Shown here in pieces: positions 5,567-13,848 of a stretch of 28,215 nucleotides of DNA; the stretch's first letter is position 1; each line of letters opens with the position of its first letter. Under the pieces are notes generated by a model. It saw only the letters and a list, made by a program, of their open reading frames with translations, searched no databases and was not told the origin of the DNA. This stretch comes from Pseudomonadota bacterium (lineage in GTDB: Bacteria; Pseudomonadota; Gammaproteobacteria; Acidiferrobacterales; UBA6901): positions 1 to 28,215 of the forward strand of contig JAJYEK010000042.1 in assembly GCA_021785795.1 (NCBI GenBank), in the 5' to 3' direction. Position numbers and translations under genes: made by a program.

Positions 5567-8394
5567 TGCTCAGTATCTCCGCCAGAGGGTCCGCCGCATC
5601 CGCAGAGGCTTACTACGAGCACCTGGCGGAGCAGGACGATTATTACCTCAAAGGGCAGGAGCCGCCCGGCCAGTGGCAGGGCAAAGGGGCGGAAGCTCTG
5701 GGGTTGACCGGCACGGTCAGTCGGAAGGATTTTGCCGCCGCATTGCGCGGCTACAAGCCCGGAGCCGACGGCACGATCCCGGAGGCCCTGGTGCAAAACG
5801 CGGGCGACAAGCACATGGCGGGATGGGATCTGACCTTCTCCGCGCCGAAGTCGGTCAGTGTACTCTGGGCATTGGCCCCGGAGGACGTGCAAGCCAAGCT
5901 GGCGACCGCGCACGATGAAGCCGTGACGGAAGCGTTGAAATTCGTGGAGGACCACGCCAGTTTCACCAGGCGCGGTAAGGGCGGGGCTATCCAGGAAAAG
6001 GTCAACGGCCTGCTGGTCAGCACGTTTCAGCACGGGACCAGCCGCGAGCAGGATCCGCAGCTCCATACCCACAGTTTTGTGCATAACGTGGCGGAGCGGC
6101 AGGACGGCACTTGGGGATCCATCGACGGCCGGAACTTTTACCGCTGGAAAATGGCGAGCGGTGCCTATTACCGGGCCGCCCTGGCCGAACGCTTGCAGGA
6201 AATGGGTTTTGAGGTCCGTAGGGATGGCAAGAGCTTTGCCGTGTCTGGGGTCTCGGAAAAGGTGGAAAAACACTTTTCCAAGCGCCGGGCGCAGATCGAG
6301 GACGTGCTGGAGCGCATGGGCGCTAACGGCGCGAAAGCGAGCGCCACCGTGGCCCTCAAGACCCGCAAGGCCAAGACCGCACAGGACCGGACCGCATTGA
6401 GTCAGCAATGGCGACAGGAGGCGGCCGAGTTGGGTTTTGCCTGGCAGGACAAAGACCGCAGCCAGCCGGTCGAGCGCCTGCAGATGGCCGAGCGTGACGA
6501 CATGCTCAACCAGCTCACGGAGCAATCATCCACCTTCGACGAGCGGCGCTTGTGGGAGAAGGTGGCTACCGAAGCGCAAGGCGCATTGAACACCAAGGAT
6601 ATTGCGGGTGTCGTGGCCGAACTCAAGAGCGACCGGGAAGTGGTGCGCTTGCAGCGGCGCGTAGTGGAGGCCGGGCTGGGCACGGAAGTCCCGGAGCCTC
6701 AATTCTCCACCAGGCTCATGCTGACCCTGGAACAGGACATGAGCGAAACCGCCCAGCGCATGAGCGAGGACAAGCGCCATGCCGTGAACGACGCGCAGCT
6801 TGGCGCGACGCTGGCCGCACGGCCCACCTTGACCACCGAGCAGGCCGATGCCTTGCGTCATATCACCCGCGACAGCGGCAGTGTGGCCTTGGTGCGCGGC
6901 ATGGCGGGCACCGGCAAGAGCTTCCTTCTCGATGCGGCGCGGGATACTTGGGAATCGGCTGACTTCAACGTCCAGGGCGTTGCCTTGCAGGGCAAGACCG
7001 CCCAGGACTTGCAGGATGGCACCGGCATACAGAGCCAGACCATGCACAGCTTCCTCAAGGAAATACAGGGCAGCGGCAACCAGCCACCTACCCGGACACT
7101 CACCGACAAGGACATTATCGTCATCGAGGAGGCGGGCATGATCGGATCCCGGCAGATGCGGGATTTGCTCAAGATGGCCGAACAGTCCGGGGCGAAAATC
7201 GTGGCCGTGGGCGATCATCAGCAGTTACAGCCCATCGAGGCGGGCGGGGCTTTCAAGGCCATCCAGGACCGGATCGGCGCGGCGGACTTGACCGGCATAC
7301 GCCGCCAGCGGGAGGCCTGGATGCGGCAGGCCGTGCGCGACCTGGCGACCGGAGAGGCGGCGACCGCTCTGGCCGGACTGGACAAGGCCGGGCGGCTGCA
7401 TATCGCAGAGGACAATATCGGAGCACGCGCGGATCTGGTGACGCGCTGGGCGGACAGCCCGCAGCCACTCAAGGAGCGGCTGATGCTGGCCCGGACCAAT
7501 GACGACGTGAACGACCTCAATATGTTGGCCCGCCATGTGCTCAAAAGCGAGGGGCGGCTGGGCGATAGCGTGGATCTCGTGACTCCCAAAGAGACGCGGG
7601 AAATTGCCGTGGGCGAACGGATCCGCTTTACGCGCAATGACTATCAGCTTGACGTGAGAAACGGCACTACGGCGACCGTGACGGGCATTGAGCAGCGCAA
7701 TGGTCAGGCCTTTTTGATGACCGAGACGGACGGCGGAAAAGCCGTACAGTTCCAGGCCAGCGGCGCGGATGCCTTTACCGACTTTGACTATGCCTATGCA
7801 ACGACCGTCCACAAGAGCCAGGGAATGACCGTCGAGGACACGCACTTGCTGGTCACGCCTGGCGTGGACCGGGAATGGAGCTATGTGGGCCTGTCCCGCG
7901 CGCGCGGTGAGGCCCACGTTTATCTGTCGGAAGAGACCATACAGGAAATGATGCAGGCCATTCCACCGACTGCGAAAATGCTGGAATATGCTGCGAGTGT
8001 GGCGGCGCGTAAGGGCGTTGAATTGCCGGAGGATGCCCAGGACAGTTTTCAGGTTTGCCGGGATTTTCTGAACGAATATTCAGAAACCAAGATCCGTAGC
8101 GATTTTAGCGAGCTGGCCGAAGCCGCCCGCGAAGCAGCGCGTCAAATGGCGATTAGCCATGCCAAGGATACAACGCTGGACTATGACGAGCTGCTGGACG
8201 AACTGGCGGACGACGTGCGCGCCGCCATGGGCGAGGGAGAGTCACTGCGCGAGGCGGTGAGCGACGTAACGGAGCAGGCGGTAGCGCGGCATGAAGCGGA
8301 GGCAGAGACTACACGAGAGGCGGAGCCAGACATGCCGCCCGCGCCGCCGCTTGAGGCTTATGAGGATTTGGAATATGAATATGAGCCGGATTAG
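5566..8394 (+). CDS. trwC: MOBF conjugative relaxase-helicase, TrwC-like
   Basis: The 942-aa two-domain protein has an N-terminal HUH relaxase with tyrosine pairs Y16/Y17 and Y26/Y27 and metal-binding histidines H156, H167 and H169 (QLHTHSF). This spacing matches R388 TrwC. The C-terminal superfamily 1 helicase has Walker A GMAGTGKS (445-452), IVIEEAGM, VGDHQQLQP, TTVHKSQGMT and VGLSRAR. It nicks oriT, stays bound to the 5' end and unwinds the plasmid. Its start overlaps the T4CP stop (TGATG). The tail (920-942) repeats the T4CP motif as EPDMPPAPPLEAYE. It is somewhat shorter than F TraI and close to TrwC. Confidence 0.95.
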   Translation: MLSISARGSAASAEAYYEHLAEQDDYYLKGQEPPGQWQGKGAEALGLTGTVSRKDFAAALRGYKPGADGTIPEALVQNAGDKHMAGWDLTFSAPKSVSVLWALAPEDVQAKLATAHDEAVTEALKFVEDHASFTRRGKGGAIQEKVNGLLVSTFQHGTSREQDPQLHTHSFVHNVAERQDGTWGSIDGRNFYRWKMASGAYYRAALAERLQEMGFEVRRDGKSFAVSGVSEKVEKHFSKRRAQIEDVLERMGANGAKASATVALKTRKAKTAQDRTALSQQWRQEAAELGFAWQDKDRSQPVERLQMAERDDMLNQLTEQSSTFDERRLWEKVATEAQGALNTKDIAGVVAELKSDREVVRLQRRVVEAGLGTEVPEPQFSTRLMLTLEQDMSETAQRMSEDKRHAVNDAQLGATLAARPTLTTEQADALRHITRDSGSVALVRGMAGTGKSFLLDAARDTWESADFNVQGVALQGKTAQDLQDGTGIQSQTMHSFLKEIQGSGNQPPTRTLTDKDIIVIEEAGMIGSRQMRDLLKMAEQSGAKIVAVGDHQQLQPIEAGGAFKAIQDRIGAADLTGIRRQREAWMRQAVRDLATGEAATALAGLDKAGRLHIAEDNIGARADLVTRWADSPQPLKERLMLARTNDDVNDLNMLARHVLKSEGRLGDSVDLVTPKETREIAVGERIRFTRNDYQLDVRNGTTATVTGIEQRNGQAFLMTETDGGKAVQFQASGADAFTDFDYAYATTVHKSQGMTVEDTHLLVTPGVDREWSYVGLSRARGEAHVYLSEETIQEMMQAIPPTAKMLEYAASVAARKGVELPEDAQDSFQVCRDFLNEYSETKIRSDFSELAEAAREAARQMAISHAKDTTLDYDELLDELADDVRAAMGEGESLREAVSDVTEQAVARHEAEAETTREAEPDMPPAPPLEAYEDLEYEYEPD

Positions 8395-8428
8395 TGTCGG
8401 GTCATAACGAAAATAAAGACGATGGCCA

Positions 8429-8635
8429 TCACGACAAATATGCTGATTCCAGGCCAGAGTTGATCAAACCAAAAAAACCAATTTCAAATAGCCACGGCGC
8501 GGGTATTGGACCATTTTTAGGAAGGATTGCTCCCGTAATTCTCGCTGTAAGTACCGGCAACCCAAAAGTCGTAAATAAAGTAATGCCAAAGAGACGCATA
8601 GATCCTGCAACTAGCTTGAATTGTTCTTTATTCAC
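8429..8635 (-). CDS. Small hydrophobic protein, unknown function
   Basis: The 68-aa frame with a GTG start encodes two likely membrane segments (LFGITLFTTFGLPVLTARI and PWLFEIGFFGLIN). The opposite strand also has an 83-aa frame (8394-8645), but its product is hydrophilic with no domain or ribosome site. The leftward reading is preferred because it continues the leftward transfer operon and is membrane-like, as is its neighbour. Local AT content is higher than in the flanking tra genes. GAGGG lies about 10 nt upstream. No family recognised. Confidence 0.5.
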   Translation of the reverse strand: MNKEQFKLVAGSMRLFGITLFTTFGLPVLTARITGAILPKNGPIPAPWLFEIGFFGLINSGLESAYLS

Positions 8636-8681
8636 GGTTCGTTAGCCCTCGGTGCTTGCTTGTTGTGTACTCATCTGGTTG

Positions 8682-8888
8682 CTACCGTGTGATCTTAATG
8701 CCAAGCATGGCGATAACAAACAAAGCTAGAACTTCTGTTGTGACTATGGCGGCATAGCTTATCATTAGGCTCACTGAGCCTAGTGTTATGGCAGCCAAGA
8801 AAGAGCCATCTGATATAGCGAGTCCAAATAAAAATCCTATAAAGGTAACAAACGAACAATATTTTACGGTTTTGCCAAATGTTAACAT
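8682..8888 (-). CDS. Small two-segment membrane protein
   Basis: The 68-aa product has two hydrophobic stretches (about 12-30 and 38-62), so it should sit in the inner membrane. GAGGAGC about 8 nt upstream of the ATG is a good ribosome site, and the start overlaps the end of the WGR gene by 7 nt, indicating coupling in the leftward operon. Function unknown; surface exclusion or channel accessory roles would be guesses. Confidence 0.65.
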   Translation of the reverse strand: MLTFGKTVKYCSFVTFIGFLFGLAISDGSFLAAITLGSVSLMISYAAIVTTEVLALFVIAMLGIKITR

Positions 8889-9166
8889 GATTTTTGCTCC
8901 TCATAGCCATGTTGCCGCCGGACTTTTGCCACTCCATCACCCAGTTCCAGCGCCTCATCCGGCGCGGCTACAGATACAATAACCACGCGCGACGGCTTTT
9001 GTCCAATGCGCCCCCAGGCTTTAATGAACAGCCAGTCACCCCACAAGTCCTGACGCAACTCCGCGGTATAAAACCGCCGCTGACCGCTCTCAGGATCCAC
9101 CTTTTCCCATCGCCGCGTCCACCAGGAGCCGACGGCGTAATCGAGATCAGGCTGGCTTTCCGGCAC
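8882..9166 (-). CDS. Stand-alone WGR-domain protein
   Basis: The 94-aa protein consists almost entirely of a WGR-type domain: it contains YTAELRQDLWGDWLFIKAWGRIG (residues ~33-55), followed by the usual basic and acidic strand pattern. WGR domains occur in PARPs and in bacterial proteins and are thought to bind nucleic acid. The GTG start at 9166 overlaps the transglycosylase stop by 20 nt, so the two are probably translated together. Its role here is unknown; binding the incoming or outgoing DNA is a reasonable hypothesis. The family call rests on the WGD...WGRIG core. Confidence 0.75.
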   Translation of the reverse strand: MPESQPDLDYAVGSWWTRRWEKVDPESGQRRFYTAELRQDLWGDWLFIKAWGRIGQKPSRVVIVSVAAPDEALELGDGVAKVRRQHGYEEQKSC

Positions 9167-9827
9167 GGTGGACCTTGAGGTCTATGGCGGAGCTTTTGAC
9201 CGGGGCGGTCACGGGCTTGACGGCGCTGACCACGGGCGCAGTCGGCGCTTTACTGAACCCCTGCGACTTGGCCCACGATGGCGACAAGCCGCTGGTTTCC
9301 ATGCTCTGCACCGTTGGCGGGGCGGCTTCACCAGGCATAGCGGAAGCGGGGCGCGCCTTGAGGGCAATAGGCCCGATGGCGGGCACCGCATAACCGGCTG
9401 CATGTTCAACGGCCGCGACATATTTCAGATCCCCATAGTCCTGCCCGGAGTTGTAGGCCTCAAGGCTATGCTTGAGCGCCGTTAATCCCGGTCCCCAGGA
9501 CGCGGCCGCATGTTGGTAGTCAGACCAGAGGATATGACTGCCAACCCGGACATTGGCGCAAGGCGAAAAGGCTTGGCGGTACGACCATCCAGCCGGGACG
9601 TTGCTGATGTTCACTTGCGCGAGGCCAAGATCGAAGTTGTGACCTTGGGCGCGCAGCGCCCTTGCCATGGCAATAGCGGCATTTTCCGTGGGCAAATGAT
9701 AGGACTTGCCCGTCGTATCATCGTCTATGCTCCACGGCCACAAGCCGGACTCGGCGCGCACGATGGCCGTCATCGTGGATGGGGCAACATCCACCGCGCA
9801 TTTTTGAATGACAGAAACTAGCAGCAT
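9147..9827 (-). CDS. VirB1/TrbN-like lytic transglycosylase
   Basis: The 226-aa protein has a SLT-type domain in residues 1-140, with catalytic Glu26 in VRAESG, the FDLGLAQVN motif and AYNSG. The C-terminal ~90 residues are Pro/Ala-rich and low complexity. Family members cleave peptidoglycan locally to let the secretion channel through. No obvious cleavable signal peptide is seen at this start (MLLVSVIQKC), so export may use a poor signal. GGGAG about 12 nt upstream supports the ATG. It lies away from the trb genes in the leftward operon. Confidence 0.88.
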   Translation of the reverse strand: MLLVSVIQKCAVDVAPSTMTAIVRAESGLWPWSIDDDTTGKSYHLPTENAAIAMARALRAQGHNFDLGLAQVNISNVPAGWSYRQAFSPCANVRVGSHILWSDYQHAAASWGPGLTALKHSLEAYNSGQDYGDLKYVAAVEHAAGYAVPAIGPIALKARPASAMPGEAAPPTVQSMETSGLSPSWAKSQGFSKAPTAPVVSAVKPVTAPVKSSAIDLKVHRAGKPA

Positions 9828-9840
9828 AATACGGTTCTCC

Positions 9841-10032
9841 CTAACTCAGGGCATAAATTAGTTCGCACGTGCCGTCCATTTTCAGGCTCCAATACCGGCA
9901 ACACACCAGGTATTCTCTGAGGCTGTCGGGGAGGAATAGCCGATCACCAACTTCAAAAAGAGGTAGCTCCGCATCGGTCTCGTGCAATGTGACTACATCA
10001 TCGTCTGTCTCAATTTTGAACAGCTTGCGCAT
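9841..10032 (-). CDS. Small acidic hypothetical protein
   Basis: The 63-aa soluble product (MRKLFKIETDDDVVTLHETD...) has no recognised domain. A GGGAG ribosome site lies in the traF stop region upstream, and the gene sits 6 nt after traF and 13 nt before the transglycosylase, so it belongs to the leftward operon. It is conserved in frame without overlap problems. Function unknown. Confidence 0.55.
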   Translation of the reverse strand: MRKLFKIETDDDVVTLHETDAELPLFEVGDRLFLPDSLREYLVCCRYWSLKMDGTCELIYALS

Positions 10033-10038
10033 CGCGCT

Positions 10039-10602
10039 CTACTCCCATGCGAACGTTAGAAATGGTGCGGCGCGCCGGAGTATGTCCGACCGCGTGACAG
10101 GTCCCCAGTACCGGCTGTCGAAGGACAGGCGATTCATGCCAGAGATCAACCAGTACCGATTCGGCCGTACCCGATATGTCCGCAAGGGCATGTGCCAGAC
10201 GGGGCGGCCTTGCGGATCCGTCTGGATGACGGCCGTGTCTGACAACAGATGATGATTCACCGAGACCCCCGCCATTGAGAGCGTTACGGTATCCCCAGGC
10301 ACGGCCGCCACCGGCTTGACGACGGGGTACACGCCACCGGGGCAGCGCAGCTCTCCGAATTGGTGTATGGGCAGGTAGTGCCGCCGCAGGCCTTCGCGCG
10401 CGGCCGGAGTGTCCAGCGGTACGCAGGCCATCACCACATCCCCGGCTTTGATGGATCCGTGCGGCCGCCAGGTCCAATAAAATCCCACCGGCATCGAGGG
10501 CGTGAAGTTGTACATGATGTGCGGGGCGGTCCAGGCGACAAACGCGATGACGGCCAGCAGCGCGGCCCCCCAGCGCAGGAAACGGGTGCGGACGCTAGAC
10601 AT
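10039..10602 (-). CDS. traF: TraF-like S26 peptidase, pilin maturation
   Basis: The 187-aa protein has an N-terminal membrane anchor (about 12-30), catalytic Ser36 in TPSMPVGFYW and the general-base Lys96 in VVKPVAAVPGD, the signature of signal-peptidase-like TraF. In RP4 and Ti plasmids TraF processes and cyclises the TrbC pilin, so its likely substrate is the TrbC-like pilin at 13495. The start at 10602 is chosen because ATGTCTAG overlaps the traB stop; an upstream in-frame ATG at 10623 is less likely. It is coupled to traB as in Ti plasmids. Confidence 0.9.
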   Translation of the reverse strand: MSSVRTRFLRWGAALLAVIAFVAWTAPHIMYNFTPSMPVGFYWTWRPHGSIKAGDVVMACVPLDTPAAREGLRRHYLPIHQFGELRCPGGVYPVVKPVAAVPGDTVTLSMAGVSVNHHLLSDTAVIQTDPQGRPVWHMPLRTYRVRPNRYWLISGMNRLSFDSRYWGPVTRSDILRRAAPFLTFAWE

Positions 10603-11764
10603 TGACGGCCCGCACGGCGGCAATCCCCATCAAGCGCGCCCACACCGTCACGTCCTCACGTTGAATTGCCGTGATATTGGAGTGAACGGCCCACCAGTCG
10701 TTTGCGACCGCTACCAGCACTTTCGGGTGCTCCACCACCAGCGAGATTTCCGGCCAGATCAGCACTTGCTCATAACACACCAGGTAGCCGACGCGGTGGC
10801 CGTCCAGGTGCCGGATCCCGGAGCCGAACCAGTGGGCTATCGCCGACCAGTGGCGAGACCATGGCCGCCACTCGGATACCGGAATGGGGATGCGCGCGGC
10901 CCAGGGCTTGCCGCTCTGGGTATCCATGATGGCATCGAGATAACGGTGATGGAGCAGAGGATAGGCAGCCCCTACCAGCGCGGTAACACCGGGATGGTTG
11001 GCCTGCCAGTTGTGCCAGACAAACGACGTTCCGGAGAACCAGGACCCCGCGACTTCCTCCGGCAGAACGATGACCCGTGCGCCGTGTTGTGCGGCTGCAC
11101 TGGCTTGGTGCAACAGGGCGGCTTGCACTGCGTATGGATCGTTATAGGGCAGCACTTGGGTATTGATGCCCTGCCAGCCGGAGGGTGGAATAGGCCGCAC
11201 ATAAAACAGGTTGGCGGCAATGGCGAATGCCGCCAGGAATACCAGCCGAGCCACGGACCTTGCCGGACTGGAGGACGCCGCCATGGCAAGGTACACGCAG
11301 AGCAGCAGCGTGAACGCCAGCCCGATAAGGCCCAGGTCCGGGAACAGAATGCCCGCAGCCGTCCAGGGAGAGGCCCAGTCGAGGATGCCCAGCGGCGGGA
11401 CTGCATCGAGGAGGAGCAGGGCGGGGACGCGCCACCAGTAGCCCCGGCCGTCCGCCTTCCAGGTGATCGCCCAGAGGACCGCGAGCAGCACAGAGACGCC
11501 GACCCACATGGTCGGCCCCATCCACCATTCGTCAGGGCGGGACCAGAACACCCGCGCCCCGGCCGGAATGCCGCGCGAGCTGGCGAGGTAATACGCCAGC
11601 GCCACGAGGCCCGCCTGCCAGCGATGGCGGGACAGCGCCCAGGGGAAAAAGACCAGGGGCGTCAGGCCAATCCAGAAAGGATTGTGGCCCCACGCCAGCC
11701 AGCCGATGCCAGCGGCACCGGCCACCAGCCCTACAGGCCTAAGTGCGGCGCTGAAACGACGCAT
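10595..11764 (-). CDS. traB: TraB-like nitrilase-fold membrane protein
   Basis: The 389-aa protein has several N-terminal membrane segments (about residues 5-190) and a C-terminal carbon-nitrogen hydrolase domain, the layout of Ti-plasmid TraB and apolipoprotein N-acyltransferase. The nitrilase Glu appears in VIVLPEEV and the Cys in YLVCYEQ. Where Lnt-type proteins have the catalytic Lys before the PxxE motif, this protein seems to have Arg (ARIPIPVSEW). The start is set at 11764 (MRRFSAAL) because the frame beyond is read inside the previous gene; 26 nt still overlap. The exact biochemical role of TraB is not settled. Confidence 0.82.
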   Translation of the reverse strand: MRRFSAALRPVGLVAGAAGIGWLAWGHNPFWIGLTPLVFFPWALSRHRWQAGLVALAYYLASSRGIPAGARVFWSRPDEWWMGPTMWVGVSVLLAVLWAITWKADGRGYWWRVPALLLLDAVPPLGILDWASPWTAAGILFPDLGLIGLAFTLLLCVYLAMAASSSPARSVARLVFLAAFAIAANLFYVRPIPPSGWQGINTQVLPYNDPYAVQAALLHQASAAAQHGARVIVLPEEVAGSWFSGTSFVWHNWQANHPGVTALVGAAYPLLHHRYLDAIMDTQSGKPWAARIPIPVSEWRPWSRHWSAIAHWFGSGIRHLDGHRVGYLVCYEQVLIWPEISLVVEHPKVLVAVANDWWAVHSNITAIQREDVTVWARLMGIAAVRAVNV

Positions 11765-12053
11765 GGACGCGATATGAAGCGCGGCGCAGTGCCCGCAGCG
11801 GCAGATCACGGAACAGGAAAAAGAAGCCGCGCGCTACCCAATAGAGGGCGACCTGAAACAGCCGCCAGGCGATAACCCAGAGGATCATCCCGGCAACACC
11901 CGTGACCAGGAACTTTACCGGCACGGGCTGATGCGCGAGCGCCGGGATCAGCGCGACGGAAGCGACCGCCAGGACGGCCGCGCCCAGGGCAATCAGCTTG
12001 ATCAAGGCGGCCAGGTAGCCGGTCAGGGATTCAAAATAGGGATCAGTCTGCAT
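11739..12053 (-). CDS. Hypothetical inner-membrane protein
   Basis: The 104-aa protein has two hydrophobic segments (about 13-38 and 46-75) and an Arg-rich C-terminal tail (RALRRASYRV...), suggesting an N-in/C-in membrane protein. It overlaps the preceding gene by 11 nt and traB by 26 nt. No family was recognised. Confidence 0.65.
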   Translation of the reverse strand: MQTDPYFESLTGYLAALIKLIALGAAVLAVASVALIPALAHQPVPVKFLVTGVAGMILWVIAWRLFQVALYWVARGFFFLFRDLPLRALRRASYRVHASFQRRT

Positions 12054-12477
12054 CGGTTGGTTGCTCCTTGTCTGCAGGGCGGTCCGTGAAAGTGTCTTTA
12101 ATCTTTTTCACCCATTCATCTTCAATTTTATCAAATCCTTCTGGGCGCTCAGATACCAGCAAATAGCGCGGCAGCCAGACCCCTTGATCTAGTCCGAAGT
12201 CACGTCGGAGCATTCTGGACCAGAGACTTTTGATGGTCCCCACCAAGTTTCCCAAGTCGCCCACATGCGGATTCGCTTCAATGGTGAATCGCACGATGCC
12301 GTCGCCCAACTCAAGCTGTATAAAAATACAGCCCTGCTTTTTGCAGAGCTTCGTGGCCGCGTCTTGCATCATGGGGATCGCGGCGCTGGGGATAACTGCC
12401 CCTTTTTTGATTAGGGTTGAAACTCTTATTACTATCATAAATGATGAATTTGCATAGTTTCTTAAGGCCATTGACAT
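12043..12477 (-). CDS. Hypothetical protein, first gene of leftward operon
   Basis: The 144-aa soluble protein has a mixed alpha/beta pattern. The start at 12477 is supported by AGGA upstream, and the longer frame would run into the divergent trbB gene. It is AT-richer than the genes after it. Its start codon lies inside the -35 region of the rightward promoter, so transcription of the two operons interferes directly. No domain recognised; a regulatory role is possible from its promoter-proximal place but unsupported by motif. Confidence 0.6.
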   Translation of the reverse strand: MSMALRNYANSSFMIVIRVSTLIKKGAVIPSAAIPMMQDAATKLCKKQGCIFIQLELGDGIVRFTIEANPHVGDLGNLVGTIKSLWSRMLRRDFGLDQGVWLPRYLLVSERPEGFDKIEDEWVKKIKDTFTDRPADKEQPTDAD

Positions 12478-12498
12478 AATCAATCCTAAATCTATACT
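12471..12498 (+). promoter_or_regulatory. Sigma70-type promoter of the trb operon
   Basis: TTGACA (12471-12476), a 16-nt spacer and TATACT (12493-12498) give a near-consensus promoter whose transcript would start near 12505, with AAGGAG and the trbB ATG following at 12512-12530. Confidence 0.75.
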
Positions 12499-12522
12499 AG
12501 AGCGGTGGACGAAGGAGTGCAA
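12494..12522 (-). promoter_or_regulatory. Probable leftward promoter overlapping the trb promoter
   Basis: On the minus strand TTGCAC (12522-12517), a 17-nt spacer and TAGTAT (12499-12494) form a plausible promoter for the operon starting at 12477. Its -10 shares bases with the rightward -10, so the two cannot be occupied together. Confidence 0.5.
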
Positions 12523-12527
12523 CCCCG

Positions 12528-13439
12528 ATGCGAGACCTGGAGATACACCGCAAGGCTCTGAACAAGCTGTCAAGGGAACTGCGGCCCATCGCGGCCTTCC
12601 TGGAGGATCCGGGCGTCACCGACATTCTGCTGAACCCCGACGGCCGGATCTGGCTGGATACCATCGACCGGGGCAAGTTCCCAACCGAAATCACCATGGA
12701 TCCCATGGCCGCCGCAACCTTGATCGGCACCATCGCCTCTATGCTTGGCACCGTCGTGACCGAGACGCACCCCGTGGTCGAGGGTGAACTACCGCTGGAT
12801 GGAAACCGCTTTGAAGGGTTAATACCCCCTATCGTGCCTAACCCTGTGTTTGCCATACGCAAAAAGGCTCTCCTCGTGTTTACCCTTGCCGATTATGTTG
12901 AGAAAGGGAGTATGACGCCAGAGCAACACAGTGTCATCGAAAGCGCCATCCTGACCCGCAAGAACATCCTTATTTGCGGAGGCACCGCCAGCGGCAAGAC
13001 GACTTTTGCTAATGCCGTGCTGGCCGCTATTGCGGAGCTGACCCCGGAACATCGCGTGATCCTCATTGAGGACACCATCGAGCTGCAATCCAAGATTGCG
13101 GACACCGTAGCACTCCGCACGTCGGAAGAAATCAGCATGACCAAGCTCTTGCGCTACAGCCTACGGCTTCGCCCCGACCGCATCATTGTCGGCGAGGTGC
13201 GCGGACCAGAGGCACTGGACTTGCTCATGGCTTGGAATACGGGCCACCCCGGCGGTATCGGTACCATCCATGCCGACAGTGCCCCGGAGGCCCTGGACCG
13301 ACTCGGTGAGCTGATCACCCTCACCGGAGCGCCGCCTATGAGCGGATTGATTCACCGCGTTGTGGATATGGTGATCAGTCTGCAAAAGGTAGGCGGACAG
13401 CGCAAAATCACGGAGGTCTTGCAAGTGTCTGGGGTATAA
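12528..13439 (+). CDS. trbB: TrbB/VirB11 secretion ATPase
   Basis: The 303-aa hexameric traffic ATPase carries Walker [10 protein letters not shown] (151-159), the Asp box around [11 protein letters not shown], Walker [13 protein letters not shown] and the His box [10 protein letters not shown]. It powers assembly and substrate passage through the channel from the cytoplasmic side. AAGGAG 10 nt upstream sets the start. It is the first gene of the rightward operon, as trbB is in Ti and RP4 plasmids. Confidence 0.93.
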   Translation: MRDLEIHRKALNKLSRELRPIAAFLEDPGVTDILLNPDGRIWLDTIDRGKFPTEITMDPMAAATLIGTIASMLGTVVTETHPVVEGELPLDGNRFEGLIPPIVPNPVFAIRKKALLVFTLADYVEKGSMTPEQHSVIESAILTRKNILICGGTASGKTTFANAVLAAIAELTPEHRVILIEDTIELQSKIADTVALRTSEEISMTKLLRYSLRLRPDRIIVGEVRGPEALDLLMAWNTGHPGGIGTIHADSAPEALDRLGELITLTGAPPMSGLIHRVVDMVISLQKVGGQRKITEVLQVSGV

Positions 13440-13494
13440 GTATATTCAGTCATCGCTATGTCATCATCTTATTGTGTTACAGGAGCAGATCACC

Positions 13495-13845
13495 ATGAAA
13501 GAACGGCAAGAAAAAAAACGCAACTGGAAGAACTTTTTTATTTCTACGGCGGCAAGCATTGCCGGTTACGCCTGGTCTACCGCCGCCAATGCGGCGACGG
13601 CGGGAGGCGGGACGATGCCGTGGGACTCCGCACTCACCAATATCGAAACGGACCTGACCGGTCCTACGGCACATATCATCATCCTCATCGCCATTATCAT
13701 TACCGGCGGATTATGGGCAGGTGGCAGGCATGGCGAGGCGATGCACCGGATCCTGGGCATCGCGGCGGGCGGCAGCATCATGGTTGGCGCTGCATCGGCT
13801 TATTCCACATTTTTTAGCGGCGCTGCGGGCGCGATTCTGCATTAA
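13495..13845 (+). CDS. trbC: TrbC/VirB2 pilin precursor
   Basis: The 116-aa precursor has a long basic N-terminus and hydrophobic stretch ending in ANA at residues 31-33, a likely signal peptidase site. Two hydrophobic helices follow (about 58-75 and 87-110), the layout of conjugative pilins. AGGAG 9 nt upstream supports the ATG at 13495 over the frame start at 13474. The traF gene at 10039-10602 makes cyclisation of the mature pilin likely. Confidence 0.85.
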   Translation: MKERQEKKRNWKNFFISTAASIAGYAWSTAANAATAGGGTMPWDSALTNIETDLTGPTAHIIILIAIIITGGLWAGGRHGEAMHRILGIAAGGSIMVGAASAYSTFFSGAAGAILH

Positions 13846-13848
13846 GCC

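Noticed and set aside
8394..8645. Rightward 83-aa frame after the relaxase
   Set aside because: Hydrophilic, no domain or ribosome site; the leftward membrane-protein frame fits the operon better.
10502..11875. Long rightward 457-aa frame opposite traF/traB
   Set aside because: Low-complexity Arg/Pro/Gly product antisense to well-supported genes; a GC-skew shadow.
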